Source: Selenomonadaceae bacterium | GTDB taxonomy: Bacteria > Bacillota > Negativicutes > Selenomonadales > Selenomonadaceae | Length of the DNA: 40,498 bases | Reading direction: 5' to 3' | Assembly: GCA_017475745.1 (NCBI GenBank) | Contig: JAFVEZ010000037.1 | Location: 1 to 40,498, forward strand | Part shown: positions 18,229 through 26,329 of the stretch, in pieces | Position numbering within the stretch: the stretch's first letter is position 1 | How the letters are laid out: each line of letters starts with the position of its first letter | Program-made: the position numbers and the translations under genes | Notes under the pieces: generated by a model | Databases searched by the model: none | What the model was told of the DNA's origin: nothing | Seen by the model: the letters and a program-made list of their open reading frames with translations, nothing else

Positions 18229-18271
18229 ACCGTCATACAAAGTCATTTGACCTTGATGACGGTATTTTTTT
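18229..18271 (+). terminator. Intrinsic terminator between thrC and the BamE-like gene (probably bidirectional)
   Basis: ACCGTCAT (18229-18236) pairs with ATGACGGT (18256-18263), with inner CAA/TTG and GTC/GAC helices, followed by seven T on the plus strand. Read on the minus strand the hairpin is followed by TTTATTATTTTG, so it can also serve the convergent gene ending at 18283. Confidence 0.9.
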
Positions 18272-18282
18272 GAGATTATCTA

Positions 18283-18735
18283 TTAATCATTCTCTTCGCA
18301 TTTAATCTTAGTGATGATACCATTTCTAACTTTAAATTCCATCTTGTATTTCCTGTCAGAGCTGTAATACTCATACTCTTTTACATCATATGAATCTACT
18401 TCAAGTTTGTCGGCCTTTCCATAAGCCTTATTAAGAGCCTCTTCACTCATGCCGACGATTATGCCATCTGCTGTTGCAAATCCACCATCTTCGGTAACGA
18501 TTTCTTCAACGCGGCTATGACGATCATTAACTTCAATATAGAAGCCTCTATAAATCCATTTGTCACCCTCTGTTTGATGAGGTTCGCCATAAATATCTTT
18601 AACCTGGCTGACTTTCATACCCGGCTGGAGATCACCAAGTGTGACTTGGTCGGCACGTACAGTTGCAAAACTCACTGAAGTAATAGCCATAAGGGCGCCG
18701 CAAATCAGCGCTGACATCTTCTTGTTAATTTTCAA
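18283..18735 (-). CDS. Exported BamE/SmpA-like small protein
   Basis: 150 residues with a signal peptide (MKINKKMSALICGALMAITS, probable cleavage after VRA). The mature part holds two short units of the BamE/OmlA-like type: LGDLQPGMKVSQVKDIYGEP and GIIVGMSEEALNKAYGKADK. Each is a helix and hairpin of the kind that starts with a GM.x.V motif. BamE is part of the outer-membrane assembly machinery; this protein is not lipidated and may only share the fold. I choose the TTG at 18735 as start because GAGGAG (18745-18750) is nine bases upstream and it gives a proper signal peptide. It has its own promoter. Confidence 0.7.
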   Translation of the reverse strand: MKINKKMSALICGALMAITSVSFATVRADQVTLGDLQPGMKVSQVKDIYGEPHQTEGDKWIYRGFYIEVNDRHSRVEEIVTEDGGFATADGIIVGMSEEALNKAYGKADKLEVDSYDVKEYEYYSSDRKYKMEFKVRNGIITKIKCEEND

Positions 18736-18776
18736 AGTATACATCTCCTCAAATTTAATATGAGTTAATTTTAGAC

Positions 18777-18805
18777 ATTCTAACAAAAATTTTTGCATTT
18801 TGCAA
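18777..18805 (-). promoter_or_regulatory. Promoter of the BamE-like gene
   Basis: TTGCAA (18800-18805), 17-base spacer, TAGAAT (18777-18782) on the minus strand, in the gap after the aldo/keto reductase gene. Moderate match at both boxes with ideal spacing. Confidence 0.6.
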
Positions 18806-18826
18806 GCAAATTTTGAAAATATATGA

Positions 18827-19945
18827 CTAACTGTTGAAAGTATTGTGGACCTTGACTAACTCATCACGAATGTGAATATGTTGCGGGCAGACCTTCTCAC
18901 AGCGTCCACATTTAATGCAGTCACCAGCAGGATTGCGTCCGTGCATATTGACCAGCCAATTCTCTTGTTGTTTAGCTGTTTCCAAGTTGCCATACATTGT
19001 ATAGATATTCATAGCCGTAAACGATCCACTGATTCCAATCTCTTTCGGGCATACCTTTGCACAGTAGTTGCAGGTAGTACAAGGAATGATTGGAATTTTG
19101 GCAAGCTCTTCGCGTGCTTCTTCGATAACTGCCCTCTGAGCAATACTCAATTTATAGAAGTCCTTCATATAGGAGACGTTGTCGCGAAGTTGCTCAATCG
19201 TGCTCATTCCTGACAGCACAGTGATGAGTCCATCGAGACTGGCAGCAAATCTAACTGCCCAAGAAGCACAAGAAGATTCGGGTTCAGCTTCCTTGAGGAT
19301 ATTGGCGACTGCTTCCGGTGGATTGGCAAGCATACCACCTTTGACTGGCTCCATTATGATGACAGGCTTGTTGTGCTTACGTGCAACTTCATATACACCG
19401 CGCGACTGAATGGCAGGATTGTCCCAATCAGCATAGTTTATTTGAAGTTGTACAAACTCAGCCTCAGGGTGTTTGTTGAGGATTTCTTCAAGCTCTTCGG
19501 GTGTTGAATGGAAAGAAAAGCCGATATGTTTGATCTTACCCTCTGTTTTCTTCTCTTGAACGAATGACCACATATCAAAGTCATCAAAGAACTTCGTTCT
19601 GCCTTCACCAAGATTGTGCAGAAGGTAGAAGTCAAAGTAACCGGCACCTGTCCGTTCAAGTGAAGTCTCGAATTGAGCAATGGCGTCCTCACGAGTCTTA
19701 CAGTTTATCCAAGCTGCATTTTTAGTGGCGAGTTGGAACTTTTCACGCGGATAGCGCTCAATCAGAGCTTGGCGAATTGCTTCTTCACTACCTGGATAAG
19801 CCCAAGCGGTGTCAAAGTAAGTGAAGCCTGCGGCGAGGAACTCATCGACCATTTGTTTGACTTGCTCAATGTCAATTACTTCGTCGATCTTCGGCAGTCT
19901 CATCAGACCGAAGCCGAGCTTTTTAATGTTCTCTCCAAGATACAT
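18827..19945 (-). CDS. Aldo/keto reductase with C-terminal [4Fe-4S] ferredoxin-like domain
   Basis: 372 residues. The TIM-barrel aldo/keto reductase part (about 1-285) shows LGFGLMRLPK, FDTAWAYPGSEEAIRQAL with the catalytic Asp/Tyr, and DFYLLHNLG. The C-terminal part carries two Cys clusters, CTTCNYCAKVCPKEI and CIKCGRCEKVCPQHI, typical of binding two [4Fe-4S] clusters. Such proteins are common in anaerobes; substrates are mostly unknown. The start is ATG 19945 because AAGGAG (19956-19961) lies ten bases upstream; the longer frame would run into the upstream gene. It follows the GGDEF regulator by 46 bases and probably belongs to the same minus-strand unit. Confidence 0.92.
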   Translation of the reverse strand: MYLGENIKKLGFGLMRLPKIDEVIDIEQVKQMVDEFLAAGFTYFDTAWAYPGSEEAIRQALIERYPREKFQLATKNAAWINCKTREDAIAQFETSLERTGAGYFDFYLLHNLGEGRTKFFDDFDMWSFVQEKKTEGKIKHIGFSFHSTPEELEEILNKHPEAEFVQLQINYADWDNPAIQSRGVYEVARKHNKPVIIMEPVKGGMLANPPEAVANILKEAEPESSCASWAVRFAASLDGLITVLSGMSTIEQLRDNVSYMKDFYKLSIAQRAVIEEAREELAKIPIIPCTTCNYCAKVCPKEIGISGSFTAMNIYTMYGNLETAKQQENWLVNMHGRNPAGDCIKCGRCEKVCPQHIHIRDELVKVHNTFNS

Positions 19946-19991
19946 AATACACATGCTCCTTAAAATACATATTTCAAAGTTCTTTAAAGGT

Positions 19992-21272
19992 CTAATTGAT
20001 TGATTCAAACTCAAATTTTGGAGTGAAAAATCTCGCAAAAGGTGAAGATTGCCATATGGAATTGATCTTTTGCTCAATACCGTCACATTCTTCTATGTGA
20101 GTTTCAGGCATCAAAACCAAGAACTGCTTCTTGCCATTTTGAGTAACGCAATCACTCGGCTGCAAACTATTTAAAAGTAACTCACGGAATCTATCAAGCG
20201 CATCGGAGTTTTCTGTATTGAGGGTGATCTGCATAATTTGAACATCTCGCCTATAATTACGCACCAGTCGAACGAGCATACGATAAATTTCTTTGAAGCC
20301 ATTGATCTCAACAAAATATGCACTGTTGCCAATCATTCTTTCACCAAGAATCAGCTGCATGTCCAAAAGCTTTTTCCTGTCAGATTGATTAATATCTTCA
20401 CCACCATAGAATGAGCAACTATGTTTGCCAGCTTGTTTAGCTTCATATAATGCCCTGTCTGCTTTCTTGTACAAGATTGAAAAATCAGTTCCGTCACTAG
20501 GAATAAACACCGTACCCATAGATGCACCAAACGGAATATTTATATCTTTGCCTACGATTCCCTTGGCAGCGGCTGATATTTTCTCATTGAGGAAGGTTGA
20601 TTTATCCATCACCTTTGATTCATCTTGAATATCTTGGCAAAATACAATAAATACGTCTCCACCCATTCTTCCAGCTAAATCAGAAGCGTGAATGGTTTCC
20701 TTAATCAGTTCAGCGAAGCGAATTAATATTTTATCTCCAATATCGTGTCCATGCAGATCATTTATAAGTTTAAATGAATCGAGGTCGATTAACATCAAAG
20801 CGCCTGGGTGTTTTCGACAAGCTTCACTAATTTTTCGTTGAGCGGCAGTTTTATTTAAAAGTCCTGTCAAGGCGTCTATGTCGACAGCTTGTTTAAGACC
20901 GCGGATTTTATTTGAATTACGCAAGACATTTTGTATTCTGCGAATCAAAACATCTGCTTTGAAAGGTTTGTGAACATAGTCATCAACACCAATATCAAAT
21001 CCACGTCGTTCACTATCTGAATCTTCGTCTGCTGTCATAAAAACTATTGGCACCGGTTCCATATTTTTTTCTTGCAAGATACGATGGAGTTCAAATCCGT
21101 TCATTTCGGGCATCATTAAATCAGAAAGTACTAAATCCGGTTTTTCTGTCTCAAAAAGCTCTAAAGCTTCTTTACCTGATGATGCCGTGACAGTTTGAAA
21201 GTGTTTTGAAACTATCAACGATGCCAGTCTGAGCATAACGGGATCGTCATCGACTATCAAAACTTTTTGCAC
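19992..21272 (-). CDS. Response regulator REC-GGDEF with degenerate signature and extra C-terminal domain
   Basis: 426 residues. REC (1-120) has phospho-Asp51 in LVLSDLMMPEMNG and Lys102 in VHKPF. The GGDEF domain (about 130-295) has DALTGLLNKTAAQRKI and LIDLDSFKLINDLHGHDIGD, but the signature reads RMGGDVF (204-208): Val replaces the Glu normally needed for metal and catalysis. A further part (about 300-420), with FRELLLNSLQPSDCVTQNG and KKQFLVLMPET, resembles a second, eroded cyclase-like fold. It may therefore bind GTP or partners rather than make c-di-GMP. The start is GTG at 21272, six bases after GAGGTG. It lies 25 bases downstream of aroA. Confidence 0.88.
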   Translation of the reverse strand: MQKVLIVDDDPVMLRLASLIVSKHFQTVTASSGKEALELFETEKPDLVLSDLMMPEMNGFELHRILQEKNMEPVPIVFMTADEDSDSERRGFDIGVDDYVHKPFKADVLIRRIQNVLRNSNKIRGLKQAVDIDALTGLLNKTAAQRKISEACRKHPGALMLIDLDSFKLINDLHGHDIGDKILIRFAELIKETIHASDLAGRMGGDVFIVFCQDIQDESKVMDKSTFLNEKISAAAKGIVGKDINIPFGASMGTVFIPSDGTDFSILYKKADRALYEAKQAGKHSCSFYGGEDINQSDRKKLLDMQLILGERMIGNSAYFVEINGFKEIYRMLVRLVRNYRRDVQIMQITLNTENSDALDRFRELLLNSLQPSDCVTQNGKKQFLVLMPETHIEECDGIEQKINSIWQSSPFARFFTPKFEFESIN

Positions 21273-21297
21273 TCATAACACCTCGCTTAAAATAAGT

Positions 21298-22599
21298 TTA
21301 TTTATCCGCAATGACATCATAAAAAGTCGGATAGGAAATATTTACACAATCGGGATTGTCAATCTCAACGCCTTCAGCCGCTGCGCCGAAGACTGCAAGT
21401 GACATTGCCATTCTGTGGTCGTCATAGGTCTTGCTCTTAGCATAGTTGAATTTGTGACTACCGTGAATGATTAGGCTATCCTCAGTCGTCTCGAAGGCAC
21501 CCGCCGCGATCTTGTTGTACTCGTCGACGATAGCATTAAGTCTATCGGTCTCCTTAACACGCAACTCACCGACATCATTAATGACAGTATCACCTTCAGC
21601 AAAGGCAGCCGCTACAGCGATAATCGGTATCTCATCAATTAGTCGAGGTATCATCTCTCCGCCAAAGGTCGTGCCGTGCAGTTGACTTGACACAACGTGT
21701 ATATCCGCCGATCTCTCACCACCGCTGATTCTCTCGTTGATGTACTCAATCTTTGCACCCATATTCCGCATAACATCAATGATACCTGTTCGCGTCTCGT
21801 TGATTCCAACATTCTTGATTGTAACATTACTACCCTCAAGAATCGAAGCAAGCACAATCCAATAGGCAGCAGAACTTATGTCGCCCGGTACTTCGATTGA
21901 TTTAGGAGCGGTCACCTCACTAGCCGGAGTGACTCTTATCTCATTGCTAGATTTGTCAATCCTCACTCCGAATGCCGCCAACATCTTCTCAGTGTGATCT
22001 CTTGACGGATAAGGCTCCACAATAGTTGTCATGCCGTCAGCATAAAGACCCGCCAAGATGATTGCCGATTTAACCTGTGCGCTTGCCACCGGCATTTTGT
22101 AAGTTATACCTTTTAACCTTGACCCTTGCTCCTTGACCCTTGTCCCTATTATAGTTATCGGCAGATTCTTATTTTGATTGCGCCCAACGATATTGGCACC
22201 CATCATCGAGAGCGGTGTGATGACTCTACCCATCGGGCGCTGCCGAAGTGAGTTGTCGCCGGTGAAGGTCGTTACAAACTTCTGCGGTGACAGCAAACCA
22301 AGAAGCAGTCTCAATGTTGTGCCGGAGTTGCCAGCATCAAGTACATCATTAGGTTCTTTGAGACCGTGGAGACCTCTGCCAATTACTAATATGCGCGTCT
22401 CATGCTCCTCAATATCAACGCCCATGGCACGCATACAGGCAATAGTTGACAGACAATCCGCGCCTTTGAGGAAGTTTGTAACTTCAACAGGCGTGTTTCC
22501 GAGACTTGAAAGCATAATACTGCGATGTGATATGGACTTGTCACCAGGAATATCTATCTCACCGCGGAGACCGTGTGTCATCTTTGATATGAGTTTCAT
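21298..22599 (-). CDS. aroA: 3-phosphoshikimate 1-carboxyvinyltransferase (EPSP synthase)
   Basis: A 433-residue shikimate-pathway enzyme that joins shikimate-3-phosphate and phosphoenolpyruvate. It shows the class signatures GDKSISHRSIMLSSLG (substrate-binding Lys/Ser), LDAGNSGTTLRLLLGLL and RLKVKETDRL-like ELRVKETDRLNAI near the C-terminus; DEIPIIAVAAAFAEGDT contains the catalytic Asp. Length is normal. I choose ATG 22599 because GAGGAG lies seven bases upstream; the longer frame (to 22614) begins on that site and overlaps the upstream gene. It sits in a tight minus-strand series with the HAD phosphatase and the GGDEF regulator. Confidence 0.96.
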   Translation of the reverse strand: MKLISKMTHGLRGEIDIPGDKSISHRSIMLSSLGNTPVEVTNFLKGADCLSTIACMRAMGVDIEEHETRILVIGRGLHGLKEPNDVLDAGNSGTTLRLLLGLLSPQKFVTTFTGDNSLRQRPMGRVITPLSMMGANIVGRNQNKNLPITIIGTRVKEQGSRLKGITYKMPVASAQVKSAIILAGLYADGMTTIVEPYPSRDHTEKMLAAFGVRIDKSSNEIRVTPASEVTAPKSIEVPGDISSAAYWIVLASILEGSNVTIKNVGINETRTGIIDVMRNMGAKIEYINERISGGERSADIHVVSSQLHGTTFGGEMIPRLIDEIPIIAVAAAFAEGDTVINDVGELRVKETDRLNAIVDEYNKIAAGAFETTEDSLIIHGSHKFNYAKSKTYDDHRMAMSLAVFGAAAEGVEIDNPDCVNISYPTFYDVIADK

Positions 22600-22610
22600 A
22601 ATCAAGCTCC

Positions 22611-23414
22611 TCAACCAAACAGTTCTTCCAAGGTTGTCAACACGCCGTCAGCTTCATTTGAAGGACAGGTGTACTTTGCAGCGTCTTTGACATTTTGCGG
22701 TGCATTGTCAACAGCATAGCTCAAGCCGCAAAACTCTAACATTTCAATGTCATTGCCACCGTCACCAAATGCCACACACTGATCGGGTGTCAAGTTCCAG
22801 CGTTCAACAAGTCTCTTGATACCGGAAGCCTTGTGACAACCTTGAATTATTAAATCAATCGCGCCGTGTCCACTCGTTACAGGAATCAACATACCGTTGA
22901 GCTTCTCACGAAGTAGACCATAGTAGAAGTCAGTCTTCTCTTCTGGAACGAACTGGGCAAACTTCAAAAAACGGTCGTCAACCTTCTTGAGGTTATCAAC
23001 CCATTCGAGACGGTGATAGTAAATGCCCATAAGATCAAATGCTTCTTGTGACATACTGCCACGTTGAGCGTAGGCACTCTCTGCACCGCAGAGGAAGTTG
23101 TTAATCTCAGGATATTCGCTGCAAATATCAATGACGAAATCGACAGTTTCCCTTGGAACATCGGCAACAAATACTAAATCGGAATGATCCTTGACAAAGG
23201 CGCCGTTCTCCGCAACGAATGAGAGTTTGTCGTAATAATCCTCAAAGAAGTCACGAAGCTGATAATATTGATTGCCACTCGCCACGACAAAATTACAACC
23301 AGCCGCTTCCATCTTCGACAGTATCCTCTTGAAACGTAGCACATCATAAGTGTTGTCGCTATGCAAGAAAGTGCCGTCCATATCCGTCGCTACAAGTTTG
23401 ATTGACTTACTCAT
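22611..23414 (-). CDS. Cof-type HAD-superfamily phosphatase
   Basis: 267 residues. Motif I is VATDMDGTFLHSD (nucleophile and acid/base Asp), motif II is FVVASGNQ, and motifs III/IV are CHKASGIKRLVERW and FGDGGNDIEMLEF. A C2-type cap lies between. Cof/YidA-like enzymes dephosphorylate sugar phosphates, nucleotides or PLP; the substrate cannot be predicted. The start is taken as ATG 23414, with GAGGTAG about eight bases upstream; a GTG one codon earlier is possible. It starts 14 bases after the flavodoxin gene ends and is followed by aroA after 11 bases. Confidence 0.92.
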   Translation of the reverse strand: MSKSIKLVATDMDGTFLHSDNTYDVLRFKRILSKMEAAGCNFVVASGNQYYQLRDFFEDYYDKLSFVAENGAFVKDHSDLVFVADVPRETVDFVIDICSEYPEINNFLCGAESAYAQRGSMSQEAFDLMGIYYHRLEWVDNLKKVDDRFLKFAQFVPEEKTDFYYGLLREKLNGMLIPVTSGHGAIDLIIQGCHKASGIKRLVERWNLTPDQCVAFGDGGNDIEMLEFCGLSYAVDNAPQNVKDAAKYTCPSNEADGVLTTLEELFG

Positions 23415-23428
23415 CACGTACTACCTCA

Positions 23429-24082
23429 TCAAAATCCCAAGTTGCCAAGCCACTTCTTGACATCTTGACGTACTGCTTCGGGTTCTTCCTGGCAGCGCTT
23501 ACCTTGAAGACCAAGACCTTCGCGAATGGTTGCACCCTTAGCGAACTTAGGAATATTGACTTCTTTACCGGTCATATAGTCGCCAGCAGAGGTGCAGAAT
23601 GGAATAATAGTCTTGCCACTGAAGTCATAGCTCTCAAGGAACGTATAGACAGCCATAGGAAAGTCACTCCACCAAATCGGATAACCCAGGAAGATAGTGT
23701 CATATTTACTCATATCCTCAACCTTACCGACAATCTCAGGGCGAATATCGTCAGCGAGTTCCTGCTTTGCTAGTTCAGTACATTCTTGATAACTCTCAGG
23801 ATAAGGTTTAACGGTCTTTATCTCGAACATATCGGCACCTGTCGTCTCAGCAATCATCTCTGCCACTATACGAGTATTGCCCTTCTCGATCACACCAACT
23901 TGATAGTTTTCACCAGCACGTGAGAAGTAGGCAACCAAGATTTTACTGTCAGACTTTGCAGGAACAGTCTGTTGCTCAACCTTTTTGCTTGAATCGGATT
24001 TTGAGTTGTCGGGAGTCTCACCGCAAGCTGTGAACAACATCATTGTCATCATGGACAGAATCAATACAAATAACCTTTTCAT
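23429..24082 (-). CDS. Flavodoxin-domain lipoprotein
   Basis: 217 residues with a lipoprotein signal ending in MMLFTAC and a Ser/Lys-rich linker, then a flavodoxin fold (about 45-215): ILVAYFSRAGENYQVG gives the phosphate-binding loop for FMN, TIFLGYPIWWSDFPMAVYTF the isoalloxazine loop, and PFCTSAGDYMTG follows. This is the Flavodoxin_4 type seen outside the cytoplasmic membrane in anaerobes, a possible extracytoplasmic electron carrier or reductase. ATG 24082 is used; a TTG two codons earlier is in frame. Only weak AAGG precedes it. A strong GGAGGTG at about 24115-24121 has no matching start for this frame. It is the first gene behind the promoter at 24174-24202. Confidence 0.9.
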   Translation of the reverse strand: MKRLFVLILSMMTMMLFTACGETPDNSKSDSSKKVEQQTVPAKSDSKILVAYFSRAGENYQVGVIEKGNTRIVAEMIAETTGADMFEIKTVKPYPESYQECTELAKQELADDIRPEIVGKVEDMSKYDTIFLGYPIWWSDFPMAVYTFLESYDFSGKTIIPFCTSAGDYMTGKEVNIPKFAKGATIREGLGLQGKRCQEEPEAVRQDVKKWLGNLGF

Positions 24083-24173
24083 TTTCAACGCAACCTTATT
24101 AAAAGATGCGTCTTCACCTCCATTATTTAATGACTTTTGTCAAGTATTTATCTGATAGTTTATCTCCAGAGAA

Positions 24174-24202
24174 ATTTTACCATAACGAAGCTTACTTTTC
24201 AA
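24174..24202 (-). promoter_or_regulatory. Promoter of the flavodoxin-HAD-aroA unit
   Basis: TTGAAA (24197-24202), 17-base spacer ending in TGG, TAAAAT (24174-24179) on the minus strand, in the 170-base gap behind ftsE. It marks a new transcription unit where ftsX would be expected. Confidence 0.7.
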
Positions 24203-24257
24203 TATATAGTTGACTATCAATATCTTTGTAATTATTTCATACGGTGATGACAGATCG

Positions 24258-24932
24258 TCAGTAAGTGCCGCGGGCTTCGTCTCTGGTGATGTGTCCGTTT
24301 TCAATGGCAATGACACGTCTCTGCATGGCGTCAACTATTGCCTTGTCGTGTGTTGCCATGACAATGGTCGTGCCGACAGCATTAATTCGCTGGAATATGT
24401 CCATGATGTCCCAACTAGTCTCAGGATCGAGGTTGCCGGTTGGCTCATCAGCAATGACAATGGCAGGATCATTGACGATAGCTCTAGCAATGGCGACTCT
24501 CTGCTGTTCGCCGCCGCTGAGTTCTCCTGGAAAGTTCTTATACTTCTCTCTGAGACCGACAACATCAAGTACTGAATTGACCGTGCGCTGCATTAGCTTT
24601 CTTGGTGCCTCAATGACTTGCATTGCGAAGGCGATATTCTCATATACAGTCTTATCCGGAAGCAGTCGGTAATCTTGAAATATAACACCTAATTCGCGGC
24701 GCAGATAGGGAACTTCGCTGGATTTCATTTTGACGACATCTCTTCCATTGACGGTTATTTCGCCTGATGTCGGCAGTTCCTCACGCAAAAGTAACTTAAT
24801 GAAAGTTGACTTGCCGGCGCCGCTCTGCCCAACGAGGAAGACGAACTCGCCTTTATTAATATCTATGGTTGCATTCTCCAAGGCAACCACCTTGCTTGGG
24901 TAAATTTTGGTAACATCTTTCAAATGTATCAA
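24258..24932 (-). CDS. ftsE: Cell-division ABC ATPase FtsE, without adjacent ftsX
   Basis: 224 residues. Walker A is GQSGAGKSTFIKLLLREE, the Q-loop is LGVIFQDYRLLPDKTVYENI, the ABC signature is ELSGGEQQRVAIARAI, and Walker B is VIADEPTGNLDPETSWDIMD; the C-terminus RDEARGTY is typical of FtsE. FtsE with the membrane protein FtsX controls peptidoglycan hydrolases at the division site. The start is TTG 24932, six bases after the GAGGTGA region, matching the usual FtsE N-terminus. It follows the PHP phosphatase by 28 bases. No ftsX follows: the next gene is a flavodoxin with its own promoter. Confidence 0.95.
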   Translation of the reverse strand: MIHLKDVTKIYPSKVVALENATIDINKGEFVFLVGQSGAGKSTFIKLLLREELPTSGEITVNGRDVVKMKSSEVPYLRRELGVIFQDYRLLPDKTVYENIAFAMQVIEAPRKLMQRTVNSVLDVVGLREKYKNFPGELSGGEQQRVAIARAIVNDPAIVIADEPTGNLDPETSWDIMDIFQRINAVGTTIVMATHDKAIVDAMQRRVIAIENGHITRDEARGTY

Positions 24933-24959
24933 CAATCTCACCTCTATTAATTCCACTTG

Positions 24960-25808
24960 TTATCCTATATCAACTAATTTACCTTGGCGATTGTTAAAAG
25001 TAAGCATTTTGGAATAACCGAAACTTTTAACGTAGTTGATCGCTTCATCACAGAAACTGCCACAATCTTCAGGTTTGTGAGCGTCGGAAGAGATTATTAT
25101 TGGAAGTTCGTATTTGGCAGCGATCTTCATAAATTCAGGATAAGGTGATATCTCCTCGATTGGATAGCGATAACGTGTGCCGGTATTGACATCAATCGCC
25201 ATATTTGATGCTTTTAGTGCCTTGGCTACTCTCTCAAGGTATTCAGTTACATCAAATTCAGGTATGTTTTTGAAAAGACGAATATTAAACGGATGGCCAA
25301 GTACATCGTAGAGTTTAGCGGCAGCAAGTTTTTCGACTTCTTGAGTATACCATTCGTAAATCTCATAGAGATCGTGATTATTCCACTCAGATTTAATCTC
25401 TGAAGAATCATAAGCCCAACCGCGCAAGAAATGAACTGATCCGATTATATAGTCGAAGTTATAAGCAGCAAGAATCTTCTTGACGGCAGATTGATCCTGG
25501 AAGTTACAGACTTCAATTCCAGTCTTAACGTTGTGATTTTTCTTGAGTTTGGTCATAAAGTTAAAATAATCATTAAGAGTGTGCTTGAATTTGTTCTTCT
25601 TGAGCCACTTCTGCTGGAATGTACCGACAAAGGAGTCGTCTAAAATTAAATCATCATAATAGAGTTGTTGAAACTCTGGGAAAGTGTGCGAGTGTTCAGT
25701 TATTCCAATCTCATCAAGACCGCGACGCTCTGCAGCATCAAAGAAACCTTGTACCCATTTTTCGTCATAATCACCATATTCAAAATGCATGTGATAATCT
25801 ATCTTCAT
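24960..25808 (-). CDS. PHP-family histidinol-phosphatase
   Basis: 282 residues. The metal-binding motifs of the PHP fold are visible: DYHMHFEYGD, ITEHSHTFPE, TGIEVCNF, IIGSVHFLRG, DVLGHPFNI and IIISSDAHKPED. Proteins of this subgroup hydrolyse histidinol phosphate in histidine synthesis (HisK/HisJ type), although some act on other phosphates. I choose ATG 25808, nine bases from GGAGGTG (25818-25824); the TTG two codons earlier is too close to that site. It has no clear promoter of its own and lies just downstream of the structured RNA and its terminator. No other his gene is near. Confidence 0.85.
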   Translation of the reverse strand: MKIDYHMHFEYGDYDEKWVQGFFDAAERRGLDEIGITEHSHTFPEFQQLYYDDLILDDSFVGTFQQKWLKKNKFKHTLNDYFNFMTKLKKNHNVKTGIEVCNFQDQSAVKKILAAYNFDYIIGSVHFLRGWAYDSSEIKSEWNNHDLYEIYEWYTQEVEKLAAAKLYDVLGHPFNIRLFKNIPEFDVTEYLERVAKALKASNMAIDVNTGTRYRYPIEEISPYPEFMKIAAKYELPIIISSDAHKPEDCGSFCDEAINYVKSFGYSKMLTFNNRQGKLVDIG

Positions 25809-25878
25809 TATCAATTACACCTCCAAGATTTCACTTAATATCATACTTAATGATAAATCTGAAATACTAAATATCACA

Positions 25879-25911
25879 AAAGCCGCTGCACTTTCAAAGT
25901 ACAACGGCTTT
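25879..25911 (-). terminator. Intrinsic terminator of the structured RNA
   Basis: AAAGCCGTTGTACTTT pairs with AAGTGCAGCGGCTTT on the minus strand, a stem of about 15-16 bp completed by three G-U pairs (A-C mismatches on the plus strand), followed by TTTTGTGATATTT. It lies about 55 bases before the Shine-Dalgarno site of the PHP gene, so read-through would transcribe PHP-ftsE. Confidence 0.85.
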
Positions 25912-26143
25912 CACTTTGGATCTAAAAACACATTAAAACCTCTTTCCTAGACGACCGAGTAATGCCAATCATACCACATGACCCAGCCAAGCGACCCCTA
26001 TCGGTCAAGCCTGCACTGCAAGCAATCTATTTCGACATGCTTTAACATCTCCGTGGACTATTTTAACTTCAAAAGAAACATTTCGATCGTCTCAAAGACT
26101 TGCTTCACCCTGTTTCAATAGACATCACTCCCTAAACTAGGAT
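25879..26143 (-). ncRNA. Unrecognised structured RNA, about 265 nt, with own promoter and terminator
   Basis: The minus strand carries a promoter, a transcribed stretch with no open frame of note, and an intrinsic terminator. Three helices fit the minus strand only through G-U pairs: outer ATTGAAAC (26112-26119) with GTTTTAAT (25932-25939), long-range AGACGATCGA (26083-26092) with TCGGTCGTCT (25949-25958), and the terminator stem. Smaller elements are AAGCA/TGCTT and GACC-GATA-GGGGTC. The architecture, a long closing stem around a branched interior, suits a stand-alone ncRNA (6S-like is one option) or a regulatory leader of the PHP-ftsE genes downstream. It lacks the T-box AGGGTGGNACC element, the tmRNA and RNase P signatures, and the SRP core. 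The 5' end is inferred from the promoter. Confidence 0.65.
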
Positions 26144-26149
26144 ATATAA

Positions 26150-26178
26150 AATATAGCATATGCAATCACTTTTGTCAA
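26150..26178 (-). promoter_or_regulatory. Promoter of the structured RNA
   Basis: TTGACA (26173-26178), 17-base spacer, TATATT (26150-26155) on the minus strand. Predicted start near 26143. A perfect -35 and near-perfect -10 at ideal spacing. Confidence 0.85.
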
Positions 26179-26329
26179 GTGAATTTACAAAAAATTTTAA
26201 AAAATATTGTACATTTAAAATATCAAATTTTGAGTCCATGCTATCTGCATTTTTAAATTATCTTTCATCTGTATCATCAGTGTAATTGTAACCTTTTTTA
26301 AATTAGACAAAGAATTTTTTAACAAGCAT

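Noticed and set aside
19946..20086. N-terminal extension of the aldo/keto reductase into the GGDEF gene
   Set aside because: It would overlap the upstream coding region by 95 bases; a clear AAGGAG precedes the ATG at 19945, which gives the normal family N-terminus.
25861..26160. T-box leader for a histidine gene
   Set aside because: Position before a histidinol-phosphatase fits, but the AGGGTGGNACC element and an antiterminator overlapping the terminator are not found.
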